DNA of 64,000 nt from Verrucomicrobiaceae bacterium (GCA_027487435.1 JAIYDP010000246.1:1-64000), one strand, 5' to 3'. Positions 16,849 through 27,314 are shown, counted from the first letter of the stretch. Made by a program: numbers and translations. Notes: generated from the sequence alone by a model not told the origin.

Positions 16849-17547
16849 TTATTTGACCGGCGCAGCTTCAGGCAGCGGGGCGCTGCGAATCACCGCAAAA
16901 GCCATCTGATTTTTTTGTTTGCTCACTTGGCAATCGGTTTCCACGCGAATCACGCCGATCCCTTGAACATTTTGGGCATTTGCTGCTGGAACGACAGCAA
17001 TTTCATATTCTTTGCCAGCTACCACTTCTTTCAAACTCACTTCAAAATTAGGGTTGGACGATGTCACTCCTAAAATGTGGACCGGCTTTTCGTCATGCAT
17101 GCTGACCTTGATGATTTTCGGCGTCTTTGTTTCCTCCGTCAACCACTCGATGGTTTTCGGTTCAAGTTTGACCAATTCGGGAATATCGATGGTGGCAGTG
17201 AGTGTGATGCTTGGTCGGTCTTCATGGTCACCTTTCATGGTAATCACGATCTGCTTGGCCACGGGGCCTGCAAGCGCGCCTAGGTCAAAAGTCGCCCGCA
17301 ACACGCCCTTTTCGCCAGGCTGATACACGAGCTTACCATCATTGGAGATCTGCGCTGTGATGCAACCGCAGTTTGGCACGTATGCGAGAATCTCCTGAAC
17401 TGTGGTGCCTTTGTTTTCGAAAGCGAAATCACAAATCAACTTCGAATCCTCTGGCTTCGCCGTCAATTGTTGATTGGGGGTTTCAAACTGAAGCTGGGCA
17501 CTTGCGAATGACAATAAAGCACAAAATATCCCAAAGATCCTTTTCAT
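16849..17547 (-). CDS. Secreted DUF1573-domain protein
   Basis: 232 aa from Met 17547 (MKRIFGIFCALLSFASA, signal peptide); the earlier ATG at 17610 adds a hydrophobic but atypical lead. The DUF1573 pattern is clear: CDFAFENKGTTVQEILAYVP followed by NCGCI, with a beta-sandwich (immunoglobulin-like) layout and a second similar half. These proteins are common in Bacteroidetes and Verrucomicrobia; the function is unknown. It lies directly upstream of the rhodanese gene on the same strand, 12 bp apart. Confidence 0.85.
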   Translation of the reverse strand: MKRIFGIFCALLSFASAQLQFETPNQQLTAKPEDSKLICDFAFENKGTTVQEILAYVPNCGCITAQISNDGKLVYQPGEKGVLRATFDLGALAGPVAKQIVITMKGDHEDRPSITLTATIDIPELVKLEPKTIEWLTEETKTPKIIKVSMHDEKPVHILGVTSSNPNFEVSLKEVVAGKEYEIAVVPAANAQNVQGIGVIRVETDCQVSKQKNQMAFAVIRSAPLPEAAPVK

Positions 17548-17686
17548 AGCGATCAGACTACTCGACAAGATGAAATAGGCAACAAAGAAATCGTCAAAAA
17601 TTCTGTACAAATGACTGTTGCAAGCTCATGAGAAATGAACATAATGCTTTATGCGATCACGGAATTTTATTTCATCCCGCTCACAC

Positions 17687-19990
17687 ATGATCCCTTCCCT
17701 CACCCATCGATTTGTTCTAGCTGTCGTACCTGCGTGTGTTGCCGCGCTTGGGACGATTTCGGCCATGCCTCCCGTGATCCCTGGACTTCATGGCAAGCAT
17801 ACCCTAGATCCATCACAAAGCGGCCAAGTATTGATCAGTGAACTTCGCTGTGCCTCTTGTCACGAGGGCATGAACAACTCCAACATGAAGGCAGCGCCCG
17901 ACTTATCGAATGCTGGGCAACGACTTACGGTCGATTACATGAAACGTTTCATCGCCGATCCAGCACAGACGCATCATCACACCACCATGCCCGACATGCT
18001 GGGAAGCCTCGATCCAAAGCAGCGCATTGCCGTTGCCGCAGACATCGCAGCCTATCTCTCTAGCCTCAAAAAAGGGCCAGATCTGGCCTTGCCCGAGGGT
18101 GAAATCGATCCATACGATGGCAAAGAATTGTTCCACTCCGTTGGTTGCGTCGCTTGTCACTCACCGCGCAACGAGGCACGTAGCGAAACACTCAAAAATG
18201 GCGTCATTTCCCTCAATCACCTGCCCGGCAAGCATCACAAAGCAGCTTTGGGAGAATTCCTTCATGCGCCGCTGTCGGTGCGACCTTCTGGACGCATGCC
18301 AGAAATGAAACTGAGCAAAATGGAAGCGCACTCCCTAGCTGCCTACCTCGAAGGCGAAAACACCACAACTCCCGATCCCGCAGCCGCTCCTGCGCAAATC
18401 GCAGCGGGTCGCCAAGCTTTTCAAACGCACAACTGCACCGCTTGCCATCAACCAGAGGCAAAGACTCTGCCCGTCAAGCTCGTGGCAAAACCTGTCGCTC
18501 AACTTGATCTCCAATCTGGATGTCTTTCCGCCAAACCTAGTGCTGCACCACAATTTCACCTCAGCGAAGATCAGCGCGCCGCCATCCGCAAGACGCTAGC
18601 TCCTGACGCCAAAGCCGCTACGCCTGCGGAACAAATCAAAGTGCAACTCACACGTCTCAACTGCATCGCCTGCCACCAGCGCGACGACTTCGGTGGCGTT
18701 TCCGAAAAAATCGATACCTTTTTTCACTCAACGCAAGAAGCTCTCGGCAATGAGTCGCGCATCCCGCCGCCACTTACCATTGTTGGCGCCAAGTTGAAAC
18801 CCGAATGGCTGCGCAAGGTTCTCTATGATGGGGCTACCGCTCGACCCTACATGACCACTCGCATGCCGCAGTATGGCACAGCAGGTCTGGCCAATCTTGC
18901 CGACCTGCTTGGCTCGGTGGACAAACTCGAACCCGTCATCACTCTCGATCCGCCGGACAAAGATACCCAACCGGAAATGCGCGATGCAGCACACGAAATG
19001 CTAGGCGACAAAGGACTCAACTGCATAGCCTGCCACAACTACAACGGCAAGGAATCTCCTGGAATGAAAGGCATCGACCTCATGACCAGCTACGAACGCC
19101 TCCAGCCCACGTGGTTCTATCAATACATGATCAATCCTGGTGCCTTCCGCACTGGCATCATCATGCCAAGCTACTGGCCGCAAAAACAAGCCGTGCGCAA
19201 GGATCTTCTCGATGGTGATACCGACCGACAACTCCGCGCCCTGTGGGATAATTTCTCGTTAGGACGTTCCGCCCGCGACCCATCGGGGTTAAAAAACGAA
19301 CCAGCAAAACTTCTCGTCACCGACAAAACGCGCACCTATCGCGGTCGAAGCACCGTTGCTGGCTATCGCGGAATTGCAGTCGGCTATCTAGGAAAAATGA
19401 ACTACGCCTTCAACGCAGAATACGGATCACTAACGACTCTCTGGCAAGGCGACTACATTCGCGTTAACTGGCAAGGACAGGGATCGGGGAACTTCGATCC
19501 GCTCACTACGACTGTGCCTCTCGCGCCTGATGTCGCATTTCTTCAAGGGGAAACACCTCCGACTGCATGGCCACTCTACCCTCGCATCACCAAGGAGCAA
19601 CCCGTTAATCCCGATCCTCTCTATCCAAAAAATCACGGCTACGCGTTCCTCGGCTATTCGTTAGACCCCGCAACCGACATCCCGACCTTACGCTATCGCT
19701 GTGGCGACGTGATCATTGAAGATCGCTCGACCAATGAAACAGCGAAAAAACTCAATCGTAGCTTCACATTCCAAAGCAAAACAGCACAAACCCTGTGGTT
19801 CAGACCTCTCGTCGGCGAGATTACATCTCCTCAGCCAGGTGTCTTTCGCACGAACAAGGTTCAGGTTTCCGCCCCATCTGCTCAATCTCAATTGCGCGAC
19901 GCTGGCAGCAACGGCAAAGAACTCTTGATCAAAATCTCCGTTCCTCAAGGCAACTCCACATTCACTCTGGACTATGAACTCCTTCCGTAA
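17687..19990 (+). CDS. Secreted pentaheme cytochrome c of Planctomycetes/Verrucomicrobia type
   Basis: 767 aa from the ATG at 17687, with a signal peptide (about 1-27). Five CXXCH heme sites are visible: CASCH (about 55), CVACH (about 160), CTACH, CIACH and CIACH (about 460). They sit in cytochrome-c modules spaced through the first two thirds. The C-terminal third (from about TYRGRSTVAGYRGIAVGYLG) is a beta-rich domain without heme sites. It is likely a periplasmic electron carrier that accepts electrons from the product of the next gene. That gene's start overlaps this stop by 17 bp (19974-19990), so the two are coupled. Start and heme count are seen; the redox partner is inferred from context. 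Confidence 0.88.
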   Translation: MIPSLTHRFVLAVVPACVAALGTISAMPPVIPGLHGKHTLDPSQSGQVLISELRCASCHEGMNNSNMKAAPDLSNAGQRLTVDYMKRFIADPAQTHHHTTMPDMLGSLDPKQRIAVAADIAAYLSSLKKGPDLALPEGEIDPYDGKELFHSVGCVACHSPRNEARSETLKNGVISLNHLPGKHHKAALGEFLHAPLSVRPSGRMPEMKLSKMEAHSLAAYLEGENTTTPDPAAAPAQIAAGRQAFQTHNCTACHQPEAKTLPVKLVAKPVAQLDLQSGCLSAKPSAAPQFHLSEDQRAAIRKTLAPDAKAATPAEQIKVQLTRLNCIACHQRDDFGGVSEKIDTFFHSTQEALGNESRIPPPLTIVGAKLKPEWLRKVLYDGATARPYMTTRMPQYGTAGLANLADLLGSVDKLEPVITLDPPDKDTQPEMRDAAHEMLGDKGLNCIACHNYNGKESPGMKGIDLMTSYERLQPTWFYQYMINPGAFRTGIIMPSYWPQKQAVRKDLLDGDTDRQLRALWDNFSLGRSARDPSGLKNEPAKLLVTDKTRTYRGRSTVAGYRGIAVGYLGKMNYAFNAEYGSLTTLWQGDYIRVNWQGQGSGNFDPLTTTVPLAPDVAFLQGETPPTAWPLYPRITKEQPVNPDPLYPKNHGYAFLGYSLDPATDIPTLRYRCGDVIIEDRSTNETAKKLNRSFTFQSKTAQTLWFRPLVGEITSPQPGVFRTNKVQVSAPSAQSQLRDAGSNGKELLIKISVPQGNSTFTLDYELLP

Positions 19991-21470
19991 TTCTCTGACA
20001 AAACAACTCGCATTTCTTGCCATCACTACTCTTCTTAGCAAAGCCGAGGAAGTCGGTGACCGCTGGGGCACTGCCGATAAAGAACGCGAGGCCTACCCCA
20101 TCGTCGAACTGCCCATCCCACGCGAAATCGTCCTCGAGGCGGGTGCATTTGAAACGCTGCCCGATGGTCGTATCGCTGTCGGCACGCGCCATGGCGATGT
20201 CTATTTGATTTCTGGCTATGACGATGCCAAGCCGCAGCCTCGCTATCATCTTTATGCCACGGGACTGGATGAAATTTTTGGCCTCGCTTGGAAAGATGGT
20301 TCGCTCTACGTCACACAAAGCTGTGAACTCACCCGACTTACCGACACCGATGGCAATGGCACCGCCGACAAGTTTGACGTTGTATCCGATGCATGGGGCT
20401 ACGGCACCTATCACGAATACGCCTTCGGTTCTAAGTTCGACCCGAAGGGCAACCTCTACGTCGCCCTTGGACTTTCCAGTTCCTACCACTCCCACCAACT
20501 CTTTCGCGGTTGGGCTTTCAAAGTCACACCCGATGGAAAAAGCATCCCCATCGCTAGCGGCTTGCGTAGCCCCGGTGGCATTGGTTTTAATGAAACGGGC
20601 GACCTCTTTTACATCGAAAGCCAAGGCCCATGGAATTCATCCTGCAGCCTAAAAGCAATCAAGGAAGGCGGCTTCACTGGCCACCCTGTCAGCTTCAATT
20701 GGTATGATTATGCCCCAGAAATGGGCAAAGCGCCGAACATGCCAAAATCAGGCTCCCGTATCATCATCGAGAAGGAAAAAGTTCCGCAGCTCGATCCTTA
20801 TGCCGTGATTTTTCCCTACATCCGCATGGGTCGCTCGATTTCCGGCTTCACCATCGACCGATCTGCGGGCAAGTTCGGCCCCTTCGCTAACCAAATTTTT
20901 GCCGGTGACTACACGCTATCGATCATCGTTCGCGCCACCACAGAAAAAGTCAACGGCGTCTGGCAAGGTGCCTGTTATCCATTCCGCGAAGGCCTTTCCA
21001 CCGGGCTTCTTAATTTGCATTTCACACCGCAAGGGCAACTGATCACAGGCGGCACGAACCGCGGTTGGCCCGTGCGTGGACTGAAACCATACTCTCTGGA
21101 GCGTCTGGCTTGGAATGGCAAAACTCCCTTTGAGATCGAACGCATCACGGTAACACCGGACGGCTTTGACATTCGCTTTACCAAACCGATTGCCACGCAA
21201 CAAGCGGCGAGCGTCGATTCCTACAAAATGGGCACCTTCACTCACATCTACATGCAAGGATACGGTGGGCCTGAAGTCGATCAAACCAAACCGCAGGTGA
21301 AATCAGCCGTACCGTCCGCCGATGGCATGTCGGCACGCATCGTTCTCAATACCATGACCAAAGGCCACGTCCATGAGTTTGATCTTGGGGCATTGCGCTC
21401 ACGCGACGGCGAAGAGCTCGTCCATCGCCACGCCTACTACACTCTCAATGAGGTGCCCACTACGAAGTGA
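19974..21470 (+). CDS. Secreted beta-propeller protein (PQQ/sorbosone-dehydrogenase-like)
   Basis: 498 aa with an N-terminal signal (MNSFRNSLTKQLAFLAITTLLSKA). Repeated propeller strands include LPDGRIAVGTRHGDVYLI, GLAWKDGSLYVTQ, LTRLTDTDGNGTADKF, FDPKGNLYVALG, and GLRSPGGIGFNETGDLFYI. This matches the soluble glucose/sorbosone dehydrogenase and NHL-like families that are often fused or paired with cytochrome c in this phylum. No heme motif is present here. With the overlapping pentaheme cytochrome upstream it probably forms a dehydrogenase-cytochrome pair oxidising a sugar or related alcohol in the periplasm. PQQ dependence is not shown by the sequence. Confidence 0.8.
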   Translation: MNSFRNSLTKQLAFLAITTLLSKAEEVGDRWGTADKEREAYPIVELPIPREIVLEAGAFETLPDGRIAVGTRHGDVYLISGYDDAKPQPRYHLYATGLDEIFGLAWKDGSLYVTQSCELTRLTDTDGNGTADKFDVVSDAWGYGTYHEYAFGSKFDPKGNLYVALGLSSSYHSHQLFRGWAFKVTPDGKSIPIASGLRSPGGIGFNETGDLFYIESQGPWNSSCSLKAIKEGGFTGHPVSFNWYDYAPEMGKAPNMPKSGSRIIIEKEKVPQLDPYAVIFPYIRMGRSISGFTIDRSAGKFGPFANQIFAGDYTLSIIVRATTEKVNGVWQGACYPFREGLSTGLLNLHFTPQGQLITGGTNRGWPVRGLKPYSLERLAWNGKTPFEIERITVTPDGFDIRFTKPIATQQAASVDSYKMGTFTHIYMQGYGGPEVDQTKPQVKSAVPSADGMSARIVLNTMTKGHVHEFDLGALRSRDGEELVHRHAYYTLNEVPTTK

Positions 21471-21506
21471 CAGAAGGCACTTTTGCCCATGGTTTGCTGA
21501 CAAGAA

Positions 21507-22271
21507 ATGCGCAAAGTACTTCTAACTATTTCTTTCGATGGCACCTGTTATCTTGGTTGGCAAGCCCAGCGCTCGGGGCGAGGTGTTGCCAATGTTCTTC
21601 AGCAAGCCTGCTTTGCACTGAGTAGTGAAACGCCCGAAATTGTGTCGTCCAGCAGAACCGATACCGGTGTCCACGCCCGTGCTCTCTGCGCTCACCTCGT
21701 AGTACCATCTTCGCTTCAACATCTTTCGGTGAGGCGTTTGCGAACCGCTCTCAATGCTCAACTGCCCAAGGACATTCGCATTACCGAAGTTGCAGAAGTA
21801 GCGCCAAGCTTCAACGCCCGCTTCGATGCACTGCGCAAAGAATACCATTACCACATCTGGAACCATGCGATTATGAATCCTTTGCTCCGACAGCAAGCAT
21901 GGCATGTACCTTTCTCGTTAGACGAATCGATCATGCGCCAAGCAGCAGAACGCTTTCTTGGCCGACACGACTTCCGCGCCTTCACCAGCCATCGCGATGG
22001 CGTGTTAGGCGATAGTTTGCGTGAGATAACGCGATGCGAAATCCACCGAGTTGACGAATTATGGACGATCAAAATTCAGGCGAGCGGTTTCCTCTACAAA
22101 ATGTGCCGCTGCATGGTTGGAACTCTGGTGCAAGTGGCACGACATCGAATGTCGTTAGAGGATCTATCTTCACTGCTACAAGGCGGCGAACGCCAAGCAT
22201 CAGGCATGAACGCCCCCGCTCATGGCCTTAGCCTGTGGCAAGTGGATTACCCACCGCATGTTTTTCTTTGA
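21507..22271 (+). CDS. truA: tRNA pseudouridine(38-40) synthase
   Basis: 254 aa. It isomerises uridines 38-40 in the tRNA anticodon arm. Seen: LLTISFDGTCYLGWQAQ at the start, the catalytic Asp in SSRTDTGVHA, YHYHIWNHAIMNP, the HDFRAFTSHRD motif, and GFLYKMCRCMVGTLVQVA near the end. The start is the ATG at 21507, 36 bp after the propeller gene on the same strand. Length is normal. Confidence 0.96.
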   Translation: MRKVLLTISFDGTCYLGWQAQRSGRGVANVLQQACFALSSETPEIVSSSRTDTGVHARALCAHLVVPSSLQHLSVRRLRTALNAQLPKDIRITEVAEVAPSFNARFDALRKEYHYHIWNHAIMNPLLRQQAWHVPFSLDESIMRQAAERFLGRHDFRAFTSHRDGVLGDSLREITRCEIHRVDELWTIKIQASGFLYKMCRCMVGTLVQVARHRMSLEDLSSLLQGGERQASGMNAPAHGLSLWQVDYPPHVFL

Positions 22272-22335
22272 AGGGGAAATTCTCAGCATTCTAGCATGAA
22301 AACATGGCTCTAGGCGCTTGCAACTTCACTACATT

Positions 22336-22665
22336 TCATGGTTTGCGCGGGCGGTTCACAATGCACCAACCGGTAGGGACGACTCTCCGATACATCGCTG
22401 TGCAAAGACCATCCGCTTCGCCTTTTTTCCCATTGTAAAGGAAGCAACCAGCACAGGTCTGGCCGAGTTGGTATTTGGCATATTTTTTGCGATCGACTTT
22501 CGTCGCATCTTCTTTGTAGCCCATCAGTATCGCGGAGCGTTCGGTCTCTACAAGTTTTGTGGTTGGTCTTGCCGTAGCCGGGCGTTCATCCGCAATCGCC
22601 GTGGTAGTGACCATAGCTGCGGTGCCTGTGCCTAAGCTAACAATGAATTTTCGACGTGTTTGCAT
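22336..22665 (-). CDS. High-potential iron-sulfur protein (HiPIP)
   Basis: 109-aa periplasmic [4Fe-4S] electron carrier. A Tat-like signal (RRKFIVS..GTAAMVTTTAIA) precedes the mature part. Four cysteines, Cys71, Cys74, Cys88 and Cys101, are spaced CX2C-X13-C-X12-C, as in HiPIPs, with a GWC near the end. HiPIPs carry electrons between cytochromes and terminal acceptors. It lies downstream of DUF1501/PSD1 pair 1 on the same strand, 169 bp away, and near the pentaheme cytochrome. Confidence 0.85.
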   Translation of the reverse strand: MQTRRKFIVSLGTGTAAMVTTTAIADERPATARPTTKLVETERSAILMGYKEDATKVDRKKYAKYQLGQTCAGCFLYNGKKGEADGLCTAMYRRVVPTGWCIVNRPRKP

Positions 22666-22834
22666 GCTCGTTGTTTCTTGTTCGAATTGTACGACTCTGG
22701 GGAAAGAAATGAAGCGCGAGATGACGAATCGATTGATAGGGACTTTCTGCTGGATGGTTATTTATGTTTACCAATTGATTCTGAGACGTAGCCATACCCT
22801 GATTCGATTTCAAGAAACACTCTTCGAAAAAACA

Positions 22835-24286
22835 CTACAAAAGCAGTTCTTTCACGACGCGGGATGGCTCTACCCCCGTGAGCTTGAGGTCGAGTCCTTG
22901 GGTGCGATAGGTCAAACGATCATGATCGATGCCGAGGCAATGTAGGATTGTCGCATGAAGGTCGTGAGCGGTGACGGGATTGCTGTTGATATTGTAGGAA
23001 AAATCATCGGTCTCGCCGTAGGAAATCCCGGGCTTCACGCCACCTCCCGCCATCCAGACGGTGAAACATCGCGGATGGTGATCCCTGCCATACTGCTTGG
23101 GCGTGAGTTCACCTTGGCAATAAACCGTGCGGCCAAATTCGCCGCCCCATAGCACCAAAGTCTCATCCAACAACCCGCGCTGGCGGAGATCTTTCAGAAG
23201 TGCAGCTTGCGCTTGATCGACATCCTGACACTGAAGCGGCAAATCTTTTACCACGCTGCCATGGTGATCCCAACCGCGATGGTAAAGCTGAATGAAGCGC
23301 ACATCGCGCTCTGCCATACGCCGCGCCATGAGGCAATTGTAAGCAAAGCTGCCTGGCTTTCTCACGTCTGGACCATACATATTGAGCACGGATTCTGGTT
23401 CATTTTTGAGATCGGACAGCTCCGGCACGCTGGTCTGCATGCGATACGCCATTTCATACTGGGCAATGCGCGCTAGCACGTCGGGATCGCCACTTTGCTC
23501 CGCTTGGCGGTGATTCAATTCAGCGATCATGTCGAGCACCTTGCGGCGGTCGTTGCGTGTCATTCCTTTCGGATCATTCAAAAAAAGCACAGGATTTGCA
23601 GCAGCACGAAATTGCACACCTTGGTGTTCACCCGGCAAAAATCCCGCTCCCCACAGGTGCGAAAACAAGGCCTGCATCTGTCCCCTTCCCTGACTGATCA
23701 TCACCACGAAGGCCGGCAAATTGGCGTTCGCTGAGCCGAGTCCGTAGGACAGCCACGCGCCCATGGAAGGGCGCCCCGGAATTTGAAATCCCGTTTGCAT
23801 GAAAGTCACTCCAGGGCCGTGATTGATCTGATCCGTTTTCATCGACTTGATCACACAAAGTTCGTGTGCCATGGCTCCCGTGTGTTTCAGCAAATCAGAA
23901 ACCCACAAGCCGTCTTGCAGGTTGCGATATTTCTGAAAAGGGAAAATGCTCGGCGCGATGGGGAGACCATTTTGTTTGGAGGTCATGCCCGTCAACCGCT
24001 GCGAACCACGAATCTCTGGCGGCAATTCTTTGCCAAACATCGATTGCAAATTCGGCTTGTAGTCAAATGTATCGAGCTGAGACGGAGCACCTTCTTGGTA
24101 GAGGTAGATTACGCGTTTGGCCTTCGGTGTAAAATGCGGTGTCGCAGCAGGAACTGTGGGCGCGGCATCGGCAGCAAACAGCTGTGACAAAGCTGTGCCA
24201 CCAAACATACCGATGCCACCTGCGGCGACACCTTTGAGCATTTGCCGGCGATTGATGTTAAAGAAATATTCGTGAACTGGATCCAT
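22835..24286 (-). CDS. DUF1501 family protein 1 (Tat-exported)
   Basis: 483 aa. The N-terminus has a twin-arginine signal ([18 protein letters not shown]), so it is exported folded. The family lies in the alkaline phosphatase/sulfatase superfamily: [57 protein letters not shown], and [13 protein letters not shown] near the end carry the usual metal-ligand-like His and Asp. No formylglycine motif is present. It sits 26 bp downstream of its PSD1 partner on the same strand. This gene pair recurs at 36-39.7 and 50.2-54 kb. The role is unknown. Confidence 0.92.
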   Translation of the reverse strand: MDPVHEYFFNINRRQMLKGVAAGGIGMFGGTALSQLFAADAAPTVPAATPHFTPKAKRVIYLYQEGAPSQLDTFDYKPNLQSMFGKELPPEIRGSQRLTGMTSKQNGLPIAPSIFPFQKYRNLQDGLWVSDLLKHTGAMAHELCVIKSMKTDQINHGPGVTFMQTGFQIPGRPSMGAWLSYGLGSANANLPAFVVMISQGRGQMQALFSHLWGAGFLPGEHQGVQFRAAANPVLFLNDPKGMTRNDRRKVLDMIAELNHRQAEQSGDPDVLARIAQYEMAYRMQTSVPELSDLKNEPESVLNMYGPDVRKPGSFAYNCLMARRMAERDVRFIQLYHRGWDHHGSVVKDLPLQCQDVDQAQAALLKDLRQRGLLDETLVLWGGEFGRTVYCQGELTPKQYGRDHHPRCFTVWMAGGGVKPGISYGETDDFSYNINSNPVTAHDLHATILHCLGIDHDRLTYRTQGLDLKLTGVEPSRVVKELLL

Positions 24287-24312
24287 GAGATGGTGACTCT
24301 AAGGGAGGAGGT

Positions 24313-26544
24313 TTAATGTTTGACGAGGGTTTCATCGAGATTCAGCAACACGCTCGCGATGACCGTCCATGCAGCTAACTCCGGAAGATCGATGTTCGCT
24401 GGTGCGGCTGTGGCTCCTTGCTTTAGGAACTCCGCAGCATCCTCGGGATGGGATTGGTAACGAGCAAAAAACGTCTCATAACCTTGAAGCAGAGAGGCTA
24501 GTTCCTTCGTTTCTGGTGAGCGATTGACCAAACGGCGAAACATCGAAGTCAGGCGATCTTTCGGACTCGTCGTTTCCTGGATCGTTCTCACGGCAATCCA
24601 TTTTGCTGATTCGAGAAATTGTTCATCGTTGAGCATCGCCAAAGCCTGAAGCGGAGTGTTTGTGGAAACTCGTCGCACTTGGCAGGAAGTGCGATCCGGA
24701 GCATCGAATATCCCCATCAATGCTGGTGGCGAAGTGCGTTTCCAAAACGTGTAGAGGCTGCGACGATACAAATCTTCATTTTTTCTGCGTGGGTACCGTC
24801 CCGTATTGGAACTGCCGTTCGACCGCTCTTCCCAAAGACCGGGAGGTTGGTAAGGGAAAACGGGGGGACCTCCAAGTTGCTCATTCATCAATCCCGTATG
24901 ATACAACGCTTGGTCACGGATTTGCTCTGCGGTCAGACGTTGACGGGGAAAACGTGAAAGCAAGCGATTGTCAAAATCGTTCTTTTTATGCTCGTCGCGA
25001 ATGTTTGATGATTGGCGGTAGGTGGCACTGCATACGATCGTGCGAATCATGTGTCGCTGGCTCCAAGGACGGCTCTGGCCATTTCCGTTGCGAAATTCTT
25101 CCGCCAACCAATCTAACAATTCGGGATGCGTTGGATAGTCACCCTGCAAACCAAAATCGTCGCTCGATTTGACCAAGCCGACGCCAAAAAACTGCTGCCA
25201 CAAGCGATTCATCGTCACGCGGGCAAGCAATGGATTTTCCGGTGAAACAATCCACCGAGCTAAGCTCAAACGGTTCTCCGTAGCACCGCCAATTCCAGAG
25301 CCTAAAGCCTTAGGCACATGCCTGGAGACGGGACGATTTTGATCGGGCAAATCATACTGGCCGCGTTGCAAAATGAAAGTAGGCCGCGGCGTTTCGGCCT
25401 CTTTCATCACCATCACCTGCACCTTCGGACCTGTCGGCATCAGAGGAGAGGCAATTTCCAGAAATGGCTCAAAGGCACGCGCTTTGTTGTTCTCTTCGTG
25501 TTTCTCTGTCGTCGAATTAAAGTAGGACTGCAAAGAATAAAAATCGTCCTGCGTCAGTGGGTCAAATTTATGGTCGTGGCAGCGGCAACAGTTCATCGTC
25601 ATTCCAAGAAATGTTGTGCCGATCGTCTGCACGCGATCCGCGGCGTACTCATTCAAGTATTCTTCGGCAATCGTCCCGCCTTCGGTGGTGATGAGGTGAT
25701 TGCGATTGAAAGACGTTGCCAAAATTTGTTCGGGTGTCGCGTTAGGAAGCAGATCACCGGCGATTTGTTCGATCACGAATTCATCGAAAGGCTTGTCATT
25801 TTGGAAAGACTGGATCACCCAATCCCGCCATGGCCAACCGGTGCGCATGTGGTCGTGCAAGTATCCATTGGTGTCACCGTAGCGCGCAAGATCGAGCCAT
25901 GCGACAGCCATTTGCTCGCCATGACGAGGCGAGGCTAACAATCGATCCACTTGGCGCTCGTAGGCACCGTCAGTTTTGTCATTGAGGAAGGCATATAATT
26001 CTTCGGGCGTAGGCGGCAACCCGGTGAGATCGAAGCTTAAACGCCGCAATAATGTCGCGCGATCGGCTTCAGGCGACAAGGTTAAACCGACCTTATTCAG
26101 TGATGTAGCAACGAGCGAATCGATAGCATTTTGCGGTGCCGCAGAGGAAATTTCCGGACGTTTGGCAGGGACAAATGCCCAGTGTTTTTCATAAACAGCA
26201 CCGCTTTCGATCCATCGCTTGATGATGGCTTTTTCTTCATCCGAGAGTTTTTTGTGAGATTTCGGCGGTGGCATAACCTCGGACTTATCGTCCGAAATGA
26301 TTCTTTGCCAAGCTTCACTGTCTTTGAGATTGCCTGGAACGATGATCGTTGCGCCACTTTCAGCCTTGCCATACGCACCTTCGGAAGTGTCCAAGCGCAT
26401 CTCCGCTTCGCGATGTTTGGCGTCAAAACCGTGACAAGAAAAACATTGATTTGATAGAATCGGGCGAACATCTCGATTGTAAGAAACGGGCTGAGCAACT
26501 GCCCATCCGTAGAAGAAAAAAATGATTCCTGCCAAACGCTTCAT
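24313..26544 (-). CDS. PSD1 family protein 1: cytochrome-c-like domain, DUF1549, DUF1553
   Basis: 743 aa from Met 26544 (MKRLAGIIFFFYGWAVAQ, signal peptide); the ATG at 26595 would place a second hydrophobic run before it. Order: PSCyt1-like domain with CFSCHGFDAKHR near residue 35; DUF1549 (IDSLVATSLNKVGLTLSPEA..., LPPTPEELYAFLND); an internal [13 protein letters not shown] motif; then DUF1553 (LARWIVSPENPLLARVTMNR to the C-terminus). It sits upstream of and on the same strand as DUF1501 gene 1. The family is widespread in Planctomycetes/Verrucomicrobia and its function is unknown. Confidence 0.92.
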   Translation of the reverse strand: MKRLAGIIFFFYGWAVAQPVSYNRDVRPILSNQCFSCHGFDAKHREAEMRLDTSEGAYGKAESGATIIVPGNLKDSEAWQRIISDDKSEVMPPPKSHKKLSDEEKAIIKRWIESGAVYEKHWAFVPAKRPEISSAAPQNAIDSLVATSLNKVGLTLSPEADRATLLRRLSFDLTGLPPTPEELYAFLNDKTDGAYERQVDRLLASPRHGEQMAVAWLDLARYGDTNGYLHDHMRTGWPWRDWVIQSFQNDKPFDEFVIEQIAGDLLPNATPEQILATSFNRNHLITTEGGTIAEEYLNEYAADRVQTIGTTFLGMTMNCCRCHDHKFDPLTQDDFYSLQSYFNSTTEKHEENNKARAFEPFLEIASPLMPTGPKVQVMVMKEAETPRPTFILQRGQYDLPDQNRPVSRHVPKALGSGIGGATENRLSLARWIVSPENPLLARVTMNRLWQQFFGVGLVKSSDDFGLQGDYPTHPELLDWLAEEFRNGNGQSRPWSQRHMIRTIVCSATYRQSSNIRDEHKKNDFDNRLLSRFPRQRLTAEQIRDQALYHTGLMNEQLGGPPVFPYQPPGLWEERSNGSSNTGRYPRRKNEDLYRRSLYTFWKRTSPPALMGIFDAPDRTSCQVRRVSTNTPLQALAMLNDEQFLESAKWIAVRTIQETTSPKDRLTSMFRRLVNRSPETKELASLLQGYETFFARYQSHPEDAAEFLKQGATAAPANIDLPELAAWTVIASVLLNLDETLVKH

Positions 26545-26663
26545 CGCCAGAAGTCTAGTGGAGAACATCAAAACTGCAAGACCGAGCTGCGCCAAACATC
26601 AAGCTTCCGAGCAGGATTCGTTTCATGAGATTCGCGTCAATCGACTGCTCAACCTGATCGATC

Positions 26664-27254
26664 TCAATATTCTTTGATTTGGCTATCTACAGTCAGCTTG
26701 GTCACCTCGTAATATTCTTGATAAACACGCTTCGCAGCGATTTCTAACAAGCGATCTAATTCTTTGTAAATGTATTCCAGGGCATCATACCATTGTTTCT
26801 CTGCAAACAGCGGTGCTGCTTTTTCCAAAAGTTCATCCAAGAGGGCTGTCGGAAGGTAATGAGCCAAGCCATAACCCACCGTGATACCTGCCTGCTTTTG
26901 AGAAAGATCCAACAACAACAAAATATCCCTATTTTCTGGCCCTTTATGCGCAGCTTCTGATAGACCAGCAGTATTGAATAGCCAAAAAAGATACAATTCT
27001 AAGGGATATTTTTCAGGCAGATTCCTTACAATCAAGTGATTGTTCACCTGCGGAAAGCGCTTTTTCATGCGGTTGAGAATCTTTTTGAGAGACTTCATTT
27101 CCCGCGGATTAAGGATCGACGCGACATCCCCCAGTCCGGGCAAAAGCCGTGGCACAGCACCAAGTAACGAGTTGACACGTTGGAGCGTCAGCATGCAGTT
27201 CGGGCATTCTGGAGTGTATTCACGCAAATTCACGCGACAGTAGGGGCAGCGCAT
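26664..27254 (-). CDS. Zinc-ribbon and TPM-domain protein
   Basis: 196 aa. The N-terminal zinc ribbon has Cys3, Cys6, Cys17 and Cys20 (CPYC..CPNC). A linker of about 30 residues is followed by a TPM-like domain (TLP18.3/Psb32/MOLO-1): ENRDILLLLDLSQKQAGITVGYGLAHYLP, then LLDELLEKAAPLFAEKQWYDALEYI. Soluble, no signal. Such proteins are sometimes linked to phosphatase or membrane-assembly functions, but nothing here fixes the role. It is divergent from fabG with 60 bp between the two starts. Confidence 0.75.
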   Translation of the reverse strand: MRCPYCRVNLREYTPECPNCMLTLQRVNSLLGAVPRLLPGLGDVASILNPREMKSLKKILNRMKKRFPQVNNHLIVRNLPEKYPLELYLFWLFNTAGLSEAAHKGPENRDILLLLDLSQKQAGITVGYGLAHYLPTALLDELLEKAAPLFAEKQWYDALEYIYKELDRLLEIAAKRVYQEYYEVTKLTVDSQIKEY

Positions 27255-27314
27255 GAATCAACAAAAGCACAGGTTTGCTTTGACTACGAGCGAAAAATTG
27301 ACACAAATATCCGC

